This document shows positions 14,301 to 23,485 of a DNA stretch of 24,570 nucleotides, piece by piece. Each line of letters starts with the position of its first letter. The stretch's first letter is position 1. The stretch is from an uncultured Clostridia bacterium. GTDB lineage: Bacteria > Bacillota > Clostridia > Monoglobales > Monoglobaceae. A program made the position numbers and the translations under genes. Location of the stretch: assembly GCA_934463175.1 (NCBI GenBank), contig CAKSIW010000038.1, positions 1 through 24,570 on the forward strand, read 5' to 3'. Under the pieces are notes generated by a model. The model made no database searches, was not told where the DNA came from, and saw only the letters and a program-made list of their open reading frames with translations.

Positions 14301-17300
14301 TCACCACAATTGCCGTATCGGTATTTATGTCAGCAAGACTGAGATGTATGCTGTCGCTGTCCTCGGGGCTTGCAAAGCTTATTGCCGTGCCGCCTGCCGT
14401 CACACTCTCCGCAACATAGCCAAATTCGGGAATGATGTCGAGTGTGATGTCCGAGCCGAAATCAACATATCCGCCGTCCGAAATCACCGCACCGTCTGTA
14501 AAGTCTGCCGTTCCGCGGATTGTCAGGCTTCCGCCTGCGCCGCAGTCAGATGAAATCACGGGTTTTTTCGCAAATACAACTTCAAAATTCAAGTCCGTAT
14601 TCACATTTTCCGCAGTATAGAAGCGCGTGTCCGTGTTTCCCGTGCCGACAGTGAGTGCAACAGGAACACCGCCAAGCTTTGCCTCCGAGACAATATATCC
14701 TCTCTCGGGAACAATCATAAAGGTCACACGGCTGCCGAACTCAACATATGCACCGTTTGCAACATATGTCCCGTCCGAATCCGCGCTCACATTTCCTTCC
14801 GCACCTGCAAAGCTCATTGTCACAACAGGCTTCTTTTCAAATACAACCCTGACATCTGCATTTTTGTCAACCGTCAGGCGGAAGGTGTTCACGTCCGCGC
14901 CGGTCGCCTCTGCACCGTCAAGCAGCCACTTTTTAACGCGCCAGCCGTCTGCCGCCCGTGCCGTAAATTCAAGAACAACTCCCTGCGGCTGTGTTGTCGG
15001 ATTTCCCGAAACTGCCGTGCCGCCGCGCGATGCCGAAATGCAGTCTGTCCATGTCTGCGTACTGCCGTCAGCCCATTCCGCACCGTAGGAAATTGTCCTT
15101 GTGTTCGGAATGGTGCAGTGAACCGTATAGTCAATGTTATCTCTCAGGTCAAACACAGTATGCTTGTTTGTGCCTCCGACCGTACCTTCGCCGCCCGTCC
15201 AGTAGTTCACAAGCACCGTATCGGGCGTTCTGACTTCAATTTCAAGCGTCTGGTGCTTATATGCGGTGTATACAATTCTGCCTTCCGCATTTTCACCGAC
15301 CCTTGTGCCGTTGACATAGAACTCCGCACTTGAAACAGGGTTTCCGTCTCCGTCAACCGCCGAGAACGAAACCGTCCTTTCCTCCCTTGCGGCAAACAGC
15401 GCACGGTAGCTCTCCGATTCAGTCACGTTTGAAACCGTTCTGACATATGACGTATCATTTTTGTCCGTACCGTCTGCCTTGATATATTCCCAAGACGCAT
15501 CGCAAAGCTTCTGCCAGCCGCAGAGAACATATCCGTCTCCCGGAATCGCCGTCAGTGTCACCGTTCTGCTCATCGGAAGCTCATCGCCCGAATTGAATGA
15601 GCGTCCGTCCTCATATGTGCCGACAACGCGTCCGACCGCACCCGTCACGGGAACTCCGCTCTCGTCCGCAGCCTCAAAGCTTATTCTGCTGAGCGAAATC
15701 GCAAAGCTGACGCCAACCTCCACATTTTCGCTGATGTCCTCAACCGTGAACACATTGCCGTGTCCGGGATTGCTCATTCCTTCAGGAACAGTCCAGCTTT
15801 CAACTCCGAAACCTGCATACGGCTGTGCCGAGAAGGTGACGTCCGCACCGTGAGGCACCTGTGAGCCGCTTTCAACTGTCAGCGGTGTGCTCTTTCCTGA
15901 CGGGTTGCCATCCTGGTCAAACCTGTCTGTCACATATGTTATGATGACCGTACCGTTCGCAGGCACGTTTGCTTTGACCGTGACCGTGTTTTCGGTCAGG
16001 CTGTATACTCCCGAGGTTGCCACCACTGAATATTTTTCCGCAAAGTCCGCAGGAGGGTCAAGCTTGATTTCAATCGGATATTCACCCTTTGTTTTCGCCG
16101 TGAATGCGTCCGACTCAACCGTTATGCAGCTGCGCAGACGCTCCTCATCGGCAGCAGTCATACCGTCAATGCTCAGGTCAACTCTTGCGCGTCTTTCCGA
16201 TTCATCCTCGTTCAGATTGCCCTGCGGAGCATTTGCCGTCACGCTGACCGTTTTCGGCGAAACCGAAACCTCTGCCACCGCCGTCATCAGACCACCGCCG
16301 GCAACCCCGCTGTCACTGTCGTCATATTCCGCCGTAATGCGGTATTTACCCGTTGACAAGGGCGTGAAGCGGTCTCCGGAAGCTGTTGAGGTGATGTCTG
16401 TCCAAACCTCCTTGCCGCTGCTGTCCTTGCCAAGCTTTTTAACAGAATAGGTGCAGCCGTTCACGTTTTCATGCGCTCCCGATTTGTTAATTACCGTCGG
16501 TCTCAGCGCAAGGCTCTCGCCGTATGTCATGCTTCCGCCGCTTATGCTCAGAACATTCCTGTTCGGGTCATATGCATTGATTGTCAGCTTTTCCGATGCG
16601 CTGCTGCTGAAAATTCCCGAGCCTGCATAAACTGCCGTTATGTCATATACTCCCGAATCGGGGAAACGGTAGTCCGCCGTCCACTTTCCGTCTGCTGCAT
16701 TATATGAGCCCTCAGCCGAATCGGTCGAACCCTCCGATCTGCTGAAGATTCTGAAATATACCTTTCCGTCCGAAATTCCGCCGTTCATTCTGTCGGCAAC
16801 ACTTGCGGAGAGAGTGATTTTTTCGCCCTCTTCAATCACGGATTTCGGTGTGGAAACTGTTTCCGTTTTCAAAACCTTCATCTCGGAAAATTCATCTGCC
16901 CTGTATTGCGTACCGCCTATCGTCAGAAGATCCCTCTGGGAATCGAAGGTATATTCATCAAAGCCGCCTCCGGATTTTTTCCTGAAATATTCCGTCACCG
17001 TCTCAAGGCTTGTGCTGCCGTCCTCGCCCGTCACGGTCTTTTGATATGTCAGCGCATAAATATATCCGCCCGATGGAATTTCCGCATATGCGGTTGTGCA
17101 GCTGTTTCCGTTAATTGTCACAGCCGCCACGGTCTCAGGCACTGCCTTTGTCTCAACCGTGCTGCCGTCGGACGCGGCAAAAACATATCTCGACTCAACC
17201 GACAGAGGCTTTGAGGTATCAGGGCTGTAATTCGTTCCCGACACCGCGGTTTCATAATATGCTCTGCTGCCCGATTCATTCTCCGTCAGCCAGATATACG

Positions 17301-20300
17301 GCTTTGAATACGCATATGACGTCTGTCCGCTTTCCGCATCCGTTGTCTCGGTTTCGTTCAAACCGAGCTGTTTATATTTCGCACTCGCTGTGCTATACTC
17401 CGAAACCGTCCAAACCTCCTGATTGTCATAGGTGATTTCGGTTTTTTCATTATTGGCTTTAACGCGCGCACCGCTGCTCAGTGCCGTTCCGCCGCCGTTT
17501 GTCACCGTCAGGCTTGTGCTGCTTTCCGAAAGCCCGATTGTCAGAGTTACGCTCTTGGTTTTCAGAACCCTTGTGCCCTGATAAACCGTGCAGTAGTATC
17601 TGCTGCCGTCCATTGTCTCATCAACCGTCAGGCGCAGCTCACTTGTGTTTGAACCGATTTTCTCCCATTGTCTGTCCTCGCTGCTGTAGACATACCACTG
17701 GTATCTGATCGGCTCGGACGATGTGGCTCTCGCCTTCACCGTGAATGCCGCTTCGGTTCCTGCGGCAGCCTGAGTGTCACGCGGCTGCTCCGTGATTGCA
17801 AATTCGCCGTTTCCGTCCGAAAGCGTTTTTCCCGACACCTGCGGACTCGGAAGGCTTCTCGCGCCGTATGCGTCCGATGCTCTGACCGCAAAGGTATATG
17901 ACATTCCCGGGTCAAGCCCCTTCACGTCATATGAAACAACTCCGCCGTCCGCCGCCGTTCCGGGAACATTCGCAAGCAAAAGCTCCTCACCCTCGGAGGT
18001 TATGAACGACAGCTCATATGACGCCGCCTCGGGCGATTCGTCCCATTCTATCGTCATTTCGTTCCTGCCTATGTCGGTGATTGCCGCATTCTTCGGCGTT
18101 GTCGGCGGACGCTTCACGTTTGACGTGCGGTATCCGATTACGACAATGTCCTCACCGTTAAATTTTATTGTTGAATATCCAAGCTGCCATGTGAACCCGA
18201 AATCGGTCACACCCTCGGGCAGATTGTCAACAGTACCTGTGTATGCAATGCCGTCCATGTTGCTGAACACACCGCCCACGGTCGCTGTCATTGACTGCAC
18301 AACTCCAGCCTTGACGTTGTTTCCGAGAAAGCCTGCTCCGCCGCCTGCCTTGAGGCTCTCCTCAACGCCCACGGCAAAGTTATAGTCATGCGACTCCTCC
18401 TCGGTCTTGCTGACAGTGATAATTGCACCGTTGCCCTTTCCCGAGTTTGCCAGTCCGTGAGGCTCTCCGATTTTCTTAAATTCTCCTTTTCCCCACGACG
18501 TATATGACGAAGGGTTGCCCGGTGTGCTTTTCAGCACGTTTCCGCGTATTGTCTCCAGTCCGCTGTACTGCGCCGCAATTTCGTCATATTTATCAACAGG
18601 CACAATCACAGTGACAGGCGTCATCGGCTCTTCAATGATGACCGGTGCGCTTTTTTTGTTGCTGCCAACATTCACGCCGTCATAGACATATCTGTGAATC
18701 GGCACGGTATACATGACAACATAATCGTCACCGACTCCGCCGGCATATTCCACCTCAGTGGAATTTGTCCATGCCGACTGGTGTTCAAAGCTCGCAACAG
18801 CCGAAACTGACGCTTCAAACTCTGCTGCGCCGCCGAGCGACACCTCCTCGGAGGTGTAAACGCCAAGCGACATTTCAAGGCTCGCGCTGACACCTGCGGT
18901 GTCCGATTCGCTCTTGCCGTATGCCGTTGCGCCGTTGTTGAGATAGTCGTCATATACGTCCGCAACGTCCTCAAAATACGGTGCCGACTGCAAAATCGCC
19001 TGCACCTCGGGCTTTGAATAATAGGTCTCGCTGCCCCTGAAGCGCAGAAGCATTGAATCATTGTCAACATCGGGCGCACTCAGCGTCAGATATGTACCCT
19101 CTCTTGATTTGTCGGTGCGGTTGTAATAGGTTGTTCCCTGGTTTATGACCCCCTCGCAGTTTCTGTAAACATTTCCGTTGTTGTCCGCACAGATATATGC
19201 AATCTGGAACCAGTAGTGATCCGAACCTTTCTCTTTCTGCCCGACAACCGCAATCAGCTGTTCACGTCTGCCGATGTCCTGCTTTGTGAAGTTTCCCGTG
19301 ACAATCTCCGAAATCCAGATCTGATCCTTGTCGGTCTTTTCGTTTGCGTTGTTTCTCTGGTCGGAAATATAGTCAATGGTTGTGCCGTCAGCAATAAACG
19401 ACGCTCCGTCATAGCGGTACAGCCTGTCAAAAACAAACAGTCTTTCGCCGCAGCTTCCGTCCGTCTCGCCGTACATGTTGAATGCCGCAAGCCCGATCGG
19501 GGAGGTATATTTGTCACCGCGCTGCGCTGTCATCATTGAATTGAAATTCTCTGTGAGCTTCTGAATTGAACCTGTCTCATATTTTTTTGAGCTGTGGTTA
19601 TATGTGACGGTCAGAAGTGCCATTTTGTTCTCCGCTCTGATGATCTCTGCTGTCGTGTTGTCAGCCGCCCTTCCGCCGAAAATCAGAATGGGTCTGCCGC
19701 TGCCCGTGAAATCGCCTGCCGCGGAGTCTGCCGCACGCATATGGAACTCACCGTTATACAGCGGAATTTTTGCCTGCTGCGTGAGCTTGCTGCCCGTGCT
19801 GCTGTAGATATAACCATATGACAAGTCGCGGTATTTCATCAGTGACGCACCGCGCGGATCGGAAACCGTTATGACAAGCTCATCGGCATTGTTTTTGTCA
19901 AGGTCTGCTGCCGTGAGCGTCACCGCTGCCGCGCGCTTCACCTTCTGGTCGGTGTCGTCACCGCTTTTTTCAATTCCCGTGTCGGTGTATATATCGGTAA
20001 TCTCCTGAAGCTTGTAAAGCCCCAAGCCGCGCAGCTTATATATGATGACCTTATTGTTTGCCGCATACACCGCAATCTCGTCCGCGCCGTCGCCGTCAAA
20101 GTCGCCTGCCGCAATGTCAAGCAGAGCGTTATAGTCCATCGGATAGAAATAGCCGCTCTCGTTGAGCGCTGAGGTCAAGCCGACATTCTCCACGGTGTAG
20201 GTCGTGGTCGATTTGCTTTGTCCCTCATTCATAAAACGGGTCAGCTCAAGCGAGATTTTCTGCGAGCTTCTCTTGCTGTCCGAGTTTTTTATGTAAAGCG

Positions 20301-20817
20301 TTGCAACATTTGAATCTCTGCCGCTTCCCGAGTTATACGCAGCAGATTTGGCATATGCACGCGTCTGGTGTTTGTTTTCACTGCTGACCGCGCGGTTCAG
20401 CTCACTCCCTCCGAGCATACCCATGCCATAGCCGTTGTCCTCATTGAGCTTTGCCCAGTCGCCGTTTCTATACTGTCCGTATCTCTTATATGCGCCTCTT
20501 TCCTTTTTGCCTGTGCTGCGGTTGTAAAGTGATACGCCGCTGCGCAGAATCTGACCGTAGTTGCTGCTTCCGTTATAGTTGAAATACAGCTCCTTTTTCG
20601 GCATCAGCACGGTGTTTCCCGTTCCGAAAAACGACTCGCCGCTGTCCTGTGCGTCAAGGTTGGTGAAACCGAGTCCCTCGAATGCCGCACGGTCAATGCT
20701 GCTCTTTTCATTTTCCTGCACAGCCGCACTCTCAGCCGCCGCAGGCACAACCGACACAGGTGCTGCGCCGAGCAGCATGAATGCCGCTGTCAGAAAACTC
20801 AAAATCCTTTTTTTCAT
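11386..20817 (-). CDS. Giant SLH-anchored surface protein (FG-GAP, FN3, Ig, InlB-type repeats)
   Basis: A 3143-residue exported protein, probably an adhesin or surface stalk (inference). Signal peptide 1-28 (VVPAAA end). 30-220 unrecognised, Tyr/Asn/Gly-rich. 230-590 has FG-GAP/VCBS-like repeats with Ca-type loops (DFDGDGADE at 239-247, DLDKNNADE 305-313). 630-900 is an unrecognised beta-rich module with alternating Ser/hydrophobic strands. FN3 at about 905-1000, Ig-like 1005-1096, unknown 1100-1320, further Ig-like domains 1322-1610. Some 14 divergent InlB B-type repeats span 1612-2865, then a Gly/Ser linker (2864-2878), one classical InlB/Flg_new repeat (2881-2948, ending LYAKWV) and three SLH domains (2962-3143). 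GGGAGG lies seven bases before the ATG. It starts 29 bases after the regulator gene, so co-transcription is likely. Confidence 0.93.
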   Translation of the reverse strand: MKKRILSFLTAAFMLLGAAPVSVVPAAAESAAVQENEKSSIDRAAFEGLGFTNLDAQDSGESFFGTGNTVLMPKKELYFNYNGSSNYGQILRSGVSLYNRSTGKKERGAYKRYGQYRNGDWAKLNEDNGYGMGMLGGSELNRAVSSENKHQTRAYAKSAAYNSGSGRDSNVATLYIKNSDSKRSSQKISLELTRFMNEGQSKSTTTYTVENVGLTSALNESGYFYPMDYNALLDIAAGDFDGDGADEIAVYAANNKVIIYKLRGLGLYKLQEITDIYTDTGIEKSGDDTDQKVKRAAAVTLTAADLDKNNADELVITVSDPRGASLMKYRDLSYGYIYSSTGSKLTQQAKIPLYNGEFHMRAADSAAGDFTGSGRPILIFGGRAADNTTAEIIRAENKMALLTVTYNHSSKKYETGSIQKLTENFNSMMTAQRGDKYTSPIGLAAFNMYGETDGSCGERLFVFDRLYRYDGASFIADGTTIDYISDQRNNANEKTDKDQIWISEIVTGNFTKQDIGRREQLIAVVGQKEKGSDHYWFQIAYICADNNGNVYRNCEGVINQGTTYYNRTDKSREGTYLTLSAPDVDNDSMLLRFRGSETYYSKPEVQAILQSAPYFEDVADVYDDYLNNGATAYGKSESDTAGVSASLEMSLGVYTSEEVSLGGAAEFEASVSAVASFEHQSAWTNSTEVEYAGGVGDDYVVMYTVPIHRYVYDGVNVGSNKKSAPVIIEEPMTPVTVIVPVDKYDEIAAQYSGLETIRGNVLKSTPGNPSSYTSWGKGEFKKIGEPHGLANSGKGNGAIITVSKTEEESHDYNFAVGVEESLKAGGGAGFLGNNVKAGVVQSMTATVGGVFSNMDGIAYTGTVDNLPEGVTDFGFTWQLGYSTIKFNGEDIVVIGYRTSNVKRPPTTPKNAAITDIGRNEMTIEWDESPEAASYELSFITSEGEELLLANVPGTAADGGVVSYDVKGLDPGMSYTFAVRASDAYGARSLPSPQVSGKTLSDGNGEFAITEQPRDTQAAAGTEAAFTVKARATSSEPIRYQWYVYSSEDRQWEKIGSNTSELRLTVDETMDGSRYYCTVYQGTRVLKTKSVTLTIGLSESSTSLTVTNGGGTALSSGARVKANNEKTEITYDNQEVWTVSEYSTASAKYKQLGLNETETTDAESGQTSYAYSKPYIWLTENESGSRAYYETAVSGTNYSPDTSKPLSVESRYVFAASDGSTVETKAVPETVAAVTINGNSCTTAYAEIPSGGYIYALTYQKTVTGEDGSTSLETVTEYFRKKSGGGFDEYTFDSQRDLLTIGGTQYRADEFSEMKVLKTETVSTPKSVIEEGEKITLSASVADRMNGGISDGKVYFRIFSRSEGSTDSAEGSYNAADGKWTADYRFPDSGVYDITAVYAGSGIFSSSASEKLTINAYDPNRNVLSISGGSMTYGESLALRPTVINKSGAHENVNGCTYSVKKLGKDSSGKEVWTDITSTASGDRFTPLSTGKYRITAEYDDSDSGVAGGGLMTAVAEVSVSPKTVSVTANAPQGNLNEDESERRARVDLSIDGMTAADEERLRSCITVESDAFTAKTKGEYPIEIKLDPPADFAEKYSVVATSGVYSLTENTVTVKANVPANGTVIITYVTDRFDQDGNPSGKSTPLTVESGSQVPHGADVTFSAQPYAGFGVESWTVPEGMSNPGHGNVFTVEDISENVEVGVSFAISLSRISFEAADESGVPVTGAVGRVVGTYEDGRSFNSGDELPMSRTVTLTAIPGDGYVLCGWQKLCDASWEYIKADGTDKNDTSYVRTVSNVTESESYRALFAAREERTVSFSAVDGDGNPVSSAEFYVNGTRVGENAEGRIVYTAYKHQTLEIEVRTPDTVLVNYWTGGEGTVGGTNKHTVFDLRDNIDYTVHCTIPNTRTISYGAEWADGSTQTWTDCISASRGGTAVSGNPTTQPQGVVLEFTARAADGWRVKKWLLDGAEATGADVNTFRLTVDKNADVRVVFEKKPVVTMSFAGAEGNVSADSDGTYVANGAYVEFGSRVTFMIVPERGYIVSEAKLGGVPVALTVGTGNTDTRFYTAENVNTDLNFEVVFAKKPVISSDCGAGGSLTIRGTADFTDGAVISDGGYVDFGSDITLDIIPEFGYVAESVTAGGTAISFASPEDSDSIHLSLADINTDTAIVVTFRELEKHTVSFEVINTEAGAAGAAHGTLNVIASRKGMSAYEQNEIGVTVGTVDVYEGGAVTITAAADTGYRVKEWTVGSMVENGLGSTLAYTAEELGALAEKSFKVQFEEGMGRLFFAQPHGGALSAEAAGAEFTSGGTPTIGAEVEFTLAPEPHFVLKNWLLNGSVLTGYDSLTYVFTADGNDTVVAAELQKEKLDITASAETGGTVSGLPETVRHGSTVSLTAIPSYGYEFEGWYKNGTKIEGANEDYSFTAEENAAYVAKFVVKDGKLVEYSANDGTLGTISAAANGRAFDSGDTIGAARRVIFTASPAEGCRVREWTGLPAEAVISADKLTAEIASLDSDLNVCVYFEEIPTRRITIVPSENGSVRAEVLGAEVSEVREGTEVTFTAAADTGYMLSRWTEDAAGRMGSSFTVSVMSDMTVGAEFIAAAKYDVKYDIAEGTDGGDVSGTADGVAMTRGVTDRRDFGSVLTFTAAPDSGKMVKEWKVNGETVGELSNTLSFELKANTEVSVEFCDLKLWRIAGDTAEYTVEGLVRTPADYGTDSERTVRDGGSAEFNVVPASGMTLKNLEIADDTADTVELTANTDGSYSVKLSGIRKDVAINASAETGIPFTAQAAEHGSFTVKKADGTILESRDGVEIGDVLTITAAADSGYRRSAITVNGNVISGTSYTVADTDTEVTVAVSFAAAGGGGSSGGGGGSSVGKSFAVDFETNGGSRIDSVKVNEGETLTEPSAPEKVGFEFAGWYSDRELTEKYDFSAKVTASFTLYAKWVKKGTAQDEKWENPFGDVGDDDWFRDDVEYAVKNGLFRGISGNMFDPNGIVSRAMLVTVLWRAENEPYVNYAMTFADIDPDGYYAEAVRWAASEKIVKGYSEAEFAPDAAVTREQIAAIIHRYSEYKGENVSVGEDTNILSYSDFDSISEYAVPPMQYAVGAGLMKGKTENTINPKDNSTRAELAAVLRRFFSAEK
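11389..11934 (-). other. Three C-terminal SLH domains of the giant protein
   Basis: Residues 2962-3143: FGDVGDDDWFRDDVEYAVKN, FADIDPDGYYAEAVRWAASE and YSDFDSISEYAVPPMQYAVG begin the three units, which end in IVSRAM, VTREQ and STRAE motifs. This is the usual number for anchoring to pyruvylated cell-wall polymer. The first motif has Met for the common Glu. Confidence 0.9.
12223..15984 (-). repeat. About 14 divergent InlB-type B repeats coded in tandem
   Basis: Protein residues 1612-2865 of the giant protein form about 14 units of 70-110 residues. Each has a beta-hairpin core ending with a turn such as TITAAADTGYRVKEWTV, TLTAIPGDGYVLCGWQ, SLTAIPSYGYEFEGWY or TFTAAADTGYMLSRWT, then a line such as VEVGVSF or VRVVFE. 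The units are too diverged at the DNA level for obvious slippage, which suggests an old expansion. In other surface proteins such repeats make stiff, elongated stalks. Confidence 0.8.
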
Positions 20818-20846
20818 TGTCTGATCCTCCCGTTGAATTTTTTCAT

Positions 20847-23198
20847 TTATATAATATGCAGCCTTTCGGCTGTTGTCTTTGCCTCGCTCCGTCGGCTTGC
20901 GCCAAGCTTTTGCAGAATATGGCTGACATGGCTTTTCACCGTTGCAAGCCGAATGTCCAGTATCTCGCCTATCTCTGAATTGCTTTTATCTGCACATATG
21001 AGCCTGAGAACCTGCATTTCCGCATCGGTCAGCTTCTCCACCGGCTTTGCCGCAGGCTTCATAAAATCAGGATAGAAAACCGCCTGTCCCCGTGCCGCCT
21101 TTGTCACCCGTCCCAAAAACTCAGTTTTATCACAGGCTGCAAGCAGCGGCAGCAGTGCCGCGCCGTAGACGCTCAGTGTGCGGACAAAGCCGAACCGCTC
21201 CGCAATTTTCACCGCACGCCTCACATCGTCCTTCCAATCCCCGTCTCCGCGGCGCAGCTTTGCCGCCGCTGTCAGAATTTTAAGGTGTATTGTGTCGATA
21301 TGACGGCTGCACTGCACGCAATACGGTTCAAGCGGCGAAAGCGTGAGAAGTGCCGCTTCCTCATTTCCCAAGGCAAGCTCCGTCATTGCCTCAGTGAAAT
21401 ATAGATACCTCTTCAGCACCTTCAGACACGCCGCGTCCCTCGGTGCTTTTGTGCGATACCATTCTTCCGCATATGCCAAATCTCCGCTGTGAAGTGCAAT
21501 ACGGCACAGCATTGCATCAATGTTTGCCATGAACCGTGTCATTCCGCTTTCCTCAAACCTTCCGCGCAGGGCGGTCAAGGTGTTTTTTGCGTCCTCCGCA
21601 CGTCCTGAATCAAGCTGACTGCGCACAAGCAGCCCGACAATTGCAAATTCAATGTCCGGTGTTCCCTTTGCCTGAACCTCGCTCAGTCTTGCAACCAACG
21701 CAAGCATACGGCTTGAAATGTCCTCCCCCTTTTCAAACTTGCTCTCCGCAATCGCACATTCGGGAAGTGCAACGCCGTCGCTGCCCAGAATCGCCGTCAC
21801 GGGTATTCTCATGGTTGAATACAGCAAATCATCAATGCGGCTCCAGTCGGAAAAGTCCTTTCCGCCGTTCATAATGCTCGGAAGCGCGCTTGTCACCGAG
21901 AACGGCGGCAGGCTTATTTCTCTTTCGGAAAGCAATCCGAATGCCGCGCGTATTGTGTCGGCAAGCCCCGTCACCCCTCGCTGCGGGAGCGCAATGCTCA
22001 GCCATGTTAAGCGGCTTTTTGCCTCCTTCGCCGCGGCATCTGATTTTTTCCTCACCGCCGCAAATTCTTCAAGCTCACGATACCACTTTTCCGATGTGTC
22101 ATAGTCATTTCGGAGCGCACACAGCATGCTCATTCCCTGCATGAGCGAAGGACTCTCCCTGATTATCGAGTCGGGAAGCGAACGGTAATACCGCTCCATT
22201 TCCTCATAGTGTCCCATGCCCGGGTGAAGGTGCGTTGCACGTATCAGCAGCTCCGACATTTTTTCCTTTTCTCCGCTTTTGGAATAGTATTCAAGTGCCT
22301 TTGCATAGTCCTCATGCAGCTCGCAGAACAAAGCACCGCGGCTGTATAGGGCGCGCCGCTGTTCATCTGTATATTCCCGTTCCTGCTCCCACATCAGAAA
22401 GCTCCGGAACACGGGCCAGAAATGAAATTTGTCCGTTCCGTCAAACACAAGCATACTTGTGTCGCTTTGAAGCCGCGCAAGAAGCTTTCCCGCTCCCGCA
22501 TCGCCGCTGACCATTTTTGCAAGCTCCGTACTGAAGCTTTCAAACGGTGCAAGCTCAAGCAGAAACCGTCTTGCAGGCAGTTCAAAACGTCTGAAAATCA
22601 TTTCATCATAATATGAATACATCTCATGCGTGACAACTCCCAAAAGCCCGTCTCCGTATGTCTCGCCGCATTTCATATGCTCCGCAAGAATTGCAAGTGC
22701 AAGCGGATAACCCATTATGTCCTTCATCACAGCATTCAGCTCTGTCTCGGAAAGTGTCAGACCGTTCTCAGCAAAGAAACGTGCTGTCTCGTCCCTGCCG
22801 AGAAACATCTCCTCCGTTTCAACCGTGATCAGGATTCCCGACAGGCGGAACGGAATCAGCCAGCCCGAAAGCTTTCCTCTCGTAAGGAGCATGAATCGTC
22901 TGTGAGGATTGCTCCGAATCAGCTCGCAAAGCATTTGCCGTTCCTCGATGTTTTGCAAAAGCTGCAACTCATCAACAAGAAGAATTTCCCACTTTTCGTC
23001 TGAGAAGAGAAACTTGAAATCAATCCTGTCCGCCGCCGTTCTGTGAACGCGCTCATGTCTGTCCGCCAAAAGAGCCTCCGCCAATGCTGTTTTTCCGAAT
23101 CCGCACGGCGCACGCAGCAGCATAACCCTGCCGTTTTCCATAAACATACGAAATTTCTCGGCAATTTCGTCCTTAATTATAATCGGATTGTTCAGCAA
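20847..23198 (-). CDS. MalT-type LuxR family ATP-dependent transcription regulator
   Basis: A regulator of about 783 residues with the STAND/MalT layout. Numbered from the chosen TTG: Walker A APCGFGKT at 30-37, Walker B ILLVDE at 72-77, a NACHT-like and winged-helix part (to about 290), a TPR-like helical sensor region (about 290-690), and a LuxR helix-turn-helix at 718-783 with LTDAEMQVLRLICADKSNSE and ATVKSHVSHILQKLG. Such proteins bind ATP and an inducer, oligomerise and activate transcription. The frame reaches ATG 23228, but that lies about three bases from the predicted transcription start and has no ribosome site. TTG 23196-23198 has AAGGGGG five bases upstream. The giant surface protein gene follows after 29 bases, so it is the likely target or partner; the inducer is unknown. 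Confidence 0.92.
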   Translation of the reverse strand: MLNNPIIIKDEIAEKFRMFMENGRVMLLRAPCGFGKTALAEALLADRHERVHRTAADRIDFKFLFSDEKWEILLVDELQLLQNIEERQMLCELIRSNPHRRFMLLTRGKLSGWLIPFRLSGILITVETEEMFLGRDETARFFAENGLTLSETELNAVMKDIMGYPLALAILAEHMKCGETYGDGLLGVVTHEMYSYYDEMIFRRFELPARRFLLELAPFESFSTELAKMVSGDAGAGKLLARLQSDTSMLVFDGTDKFHFWPVFRSFLMWEQEREYTDEQRRALYSRGALFCELHEDYAKALEYYSKSGEKEKMSELLIRATHLHPGMGHYEEMERYYRSLPDSIIRESPSLMQGMSMLCALRNDYDTSEKWYRELEEFAAVRKKSDAAAKEAKSRLTWLSIALPQRGVTGLADTIRAAFGLLSEREISLPPFSVTSALPSIMNGGKDFSDWSRIDDLLYSTMRIPVTAILGSDGVALPECAIAESKFEKGEDISSRMLALVARLSEVQAKGTPDIEFAIVGLLVRSQLDSGRAEDAKNTLTALRGRFEESGMTRFMANIDAMLCRIALHSGDLAYAEEWYRTKAPRDAACLKVLKRYLYFTEAMTELALGNEEAALLTLSPLEPYCVQCSRHIDTIHLKILTAAAKLRRGDGDWKDDVRRAVKIAERFGFVRTLSVYGAALLPLLAACDKTEFLGRVTKAARGQAVFYPDFMKPAAKPVEKLTDAEMQVLRLICADKSNSEIGEILDIRLATVKSHVSHILQKLGASRRSEAKTTAERLHII

Positions 23199-23237
23199 GA
23201 GCACCCCCTTTATCGCATAATTTTTCATTATATGTTA

Positions 23238-23266
23238 ATTATATCAGTTTATGCTTCATTTGTCAT
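23238..23266 (-). promoter_or_regulatory. Sigma-A promoter of the regulator-giant protein unit
   Basis: On the minus strand ATGACA (23266-23261) and a perfect TATAAT (23243-23238) are 17 bases apart. The start of transcription would be near 23231, which argues for the TTG start of the regulator at 23198 and against ATG 23228. An overlapping weaker pair, TTGGAA with TAAACT, lies about 10 bases upstream. Confidence 0.75.
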
Positions 23267-23404
23267 CATTCCAAAGTATGATTCAGATAAATTTTTTACC
23301 GGTATGAAAAAACATTAAGCAAAGAAATCGGGTATCTGTTCACCAAGGACTTTTTTATTTTTATAAAATCCTGCCGGCAAATTAACGATTATTTATAAAA
23401 TCTA

Positions 23405-23433
23405 TTGAAAAAATCAATTTGATATGATACAAT
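23405..23433 (+). promoter_or_regulatory. Sigma-A promoter of the stalk-domain gene leader
   Basis: TTGAAA (23405-23410) and TACAAT (23428-23433) are 17 bases apart. Transcription should start near 23440, leaving a leader of about 295 bases before the start codon at 23735. The 23229-23734 gap also holds the divergent regulator promoter; 23270-23400 is AT-rich and I see no gene in it. Confidence 0.75.
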
Positions 23434-23485
23434 ATCATTGTCACATAAATTTTAATAATTTTTAATTTGGTAGTATTTTGCAAAT

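Noticed and set aside
11436..20824. Many plus-strand open frames of 60-300 codons across the giant gene
   Set aside because: They lie opposite a continuous 3143-codon gene with clear domains, lack ribosome sites and give Arg/Cys/His/Ser-rich products typical of antisense frames.
23199..23228. ATG start of the LuxR regulator at 23228
   Set aside because: It would lie about three bases after the predicted transcription start with no ribosome site, whereas TTG 23198 has AAGGGGG.
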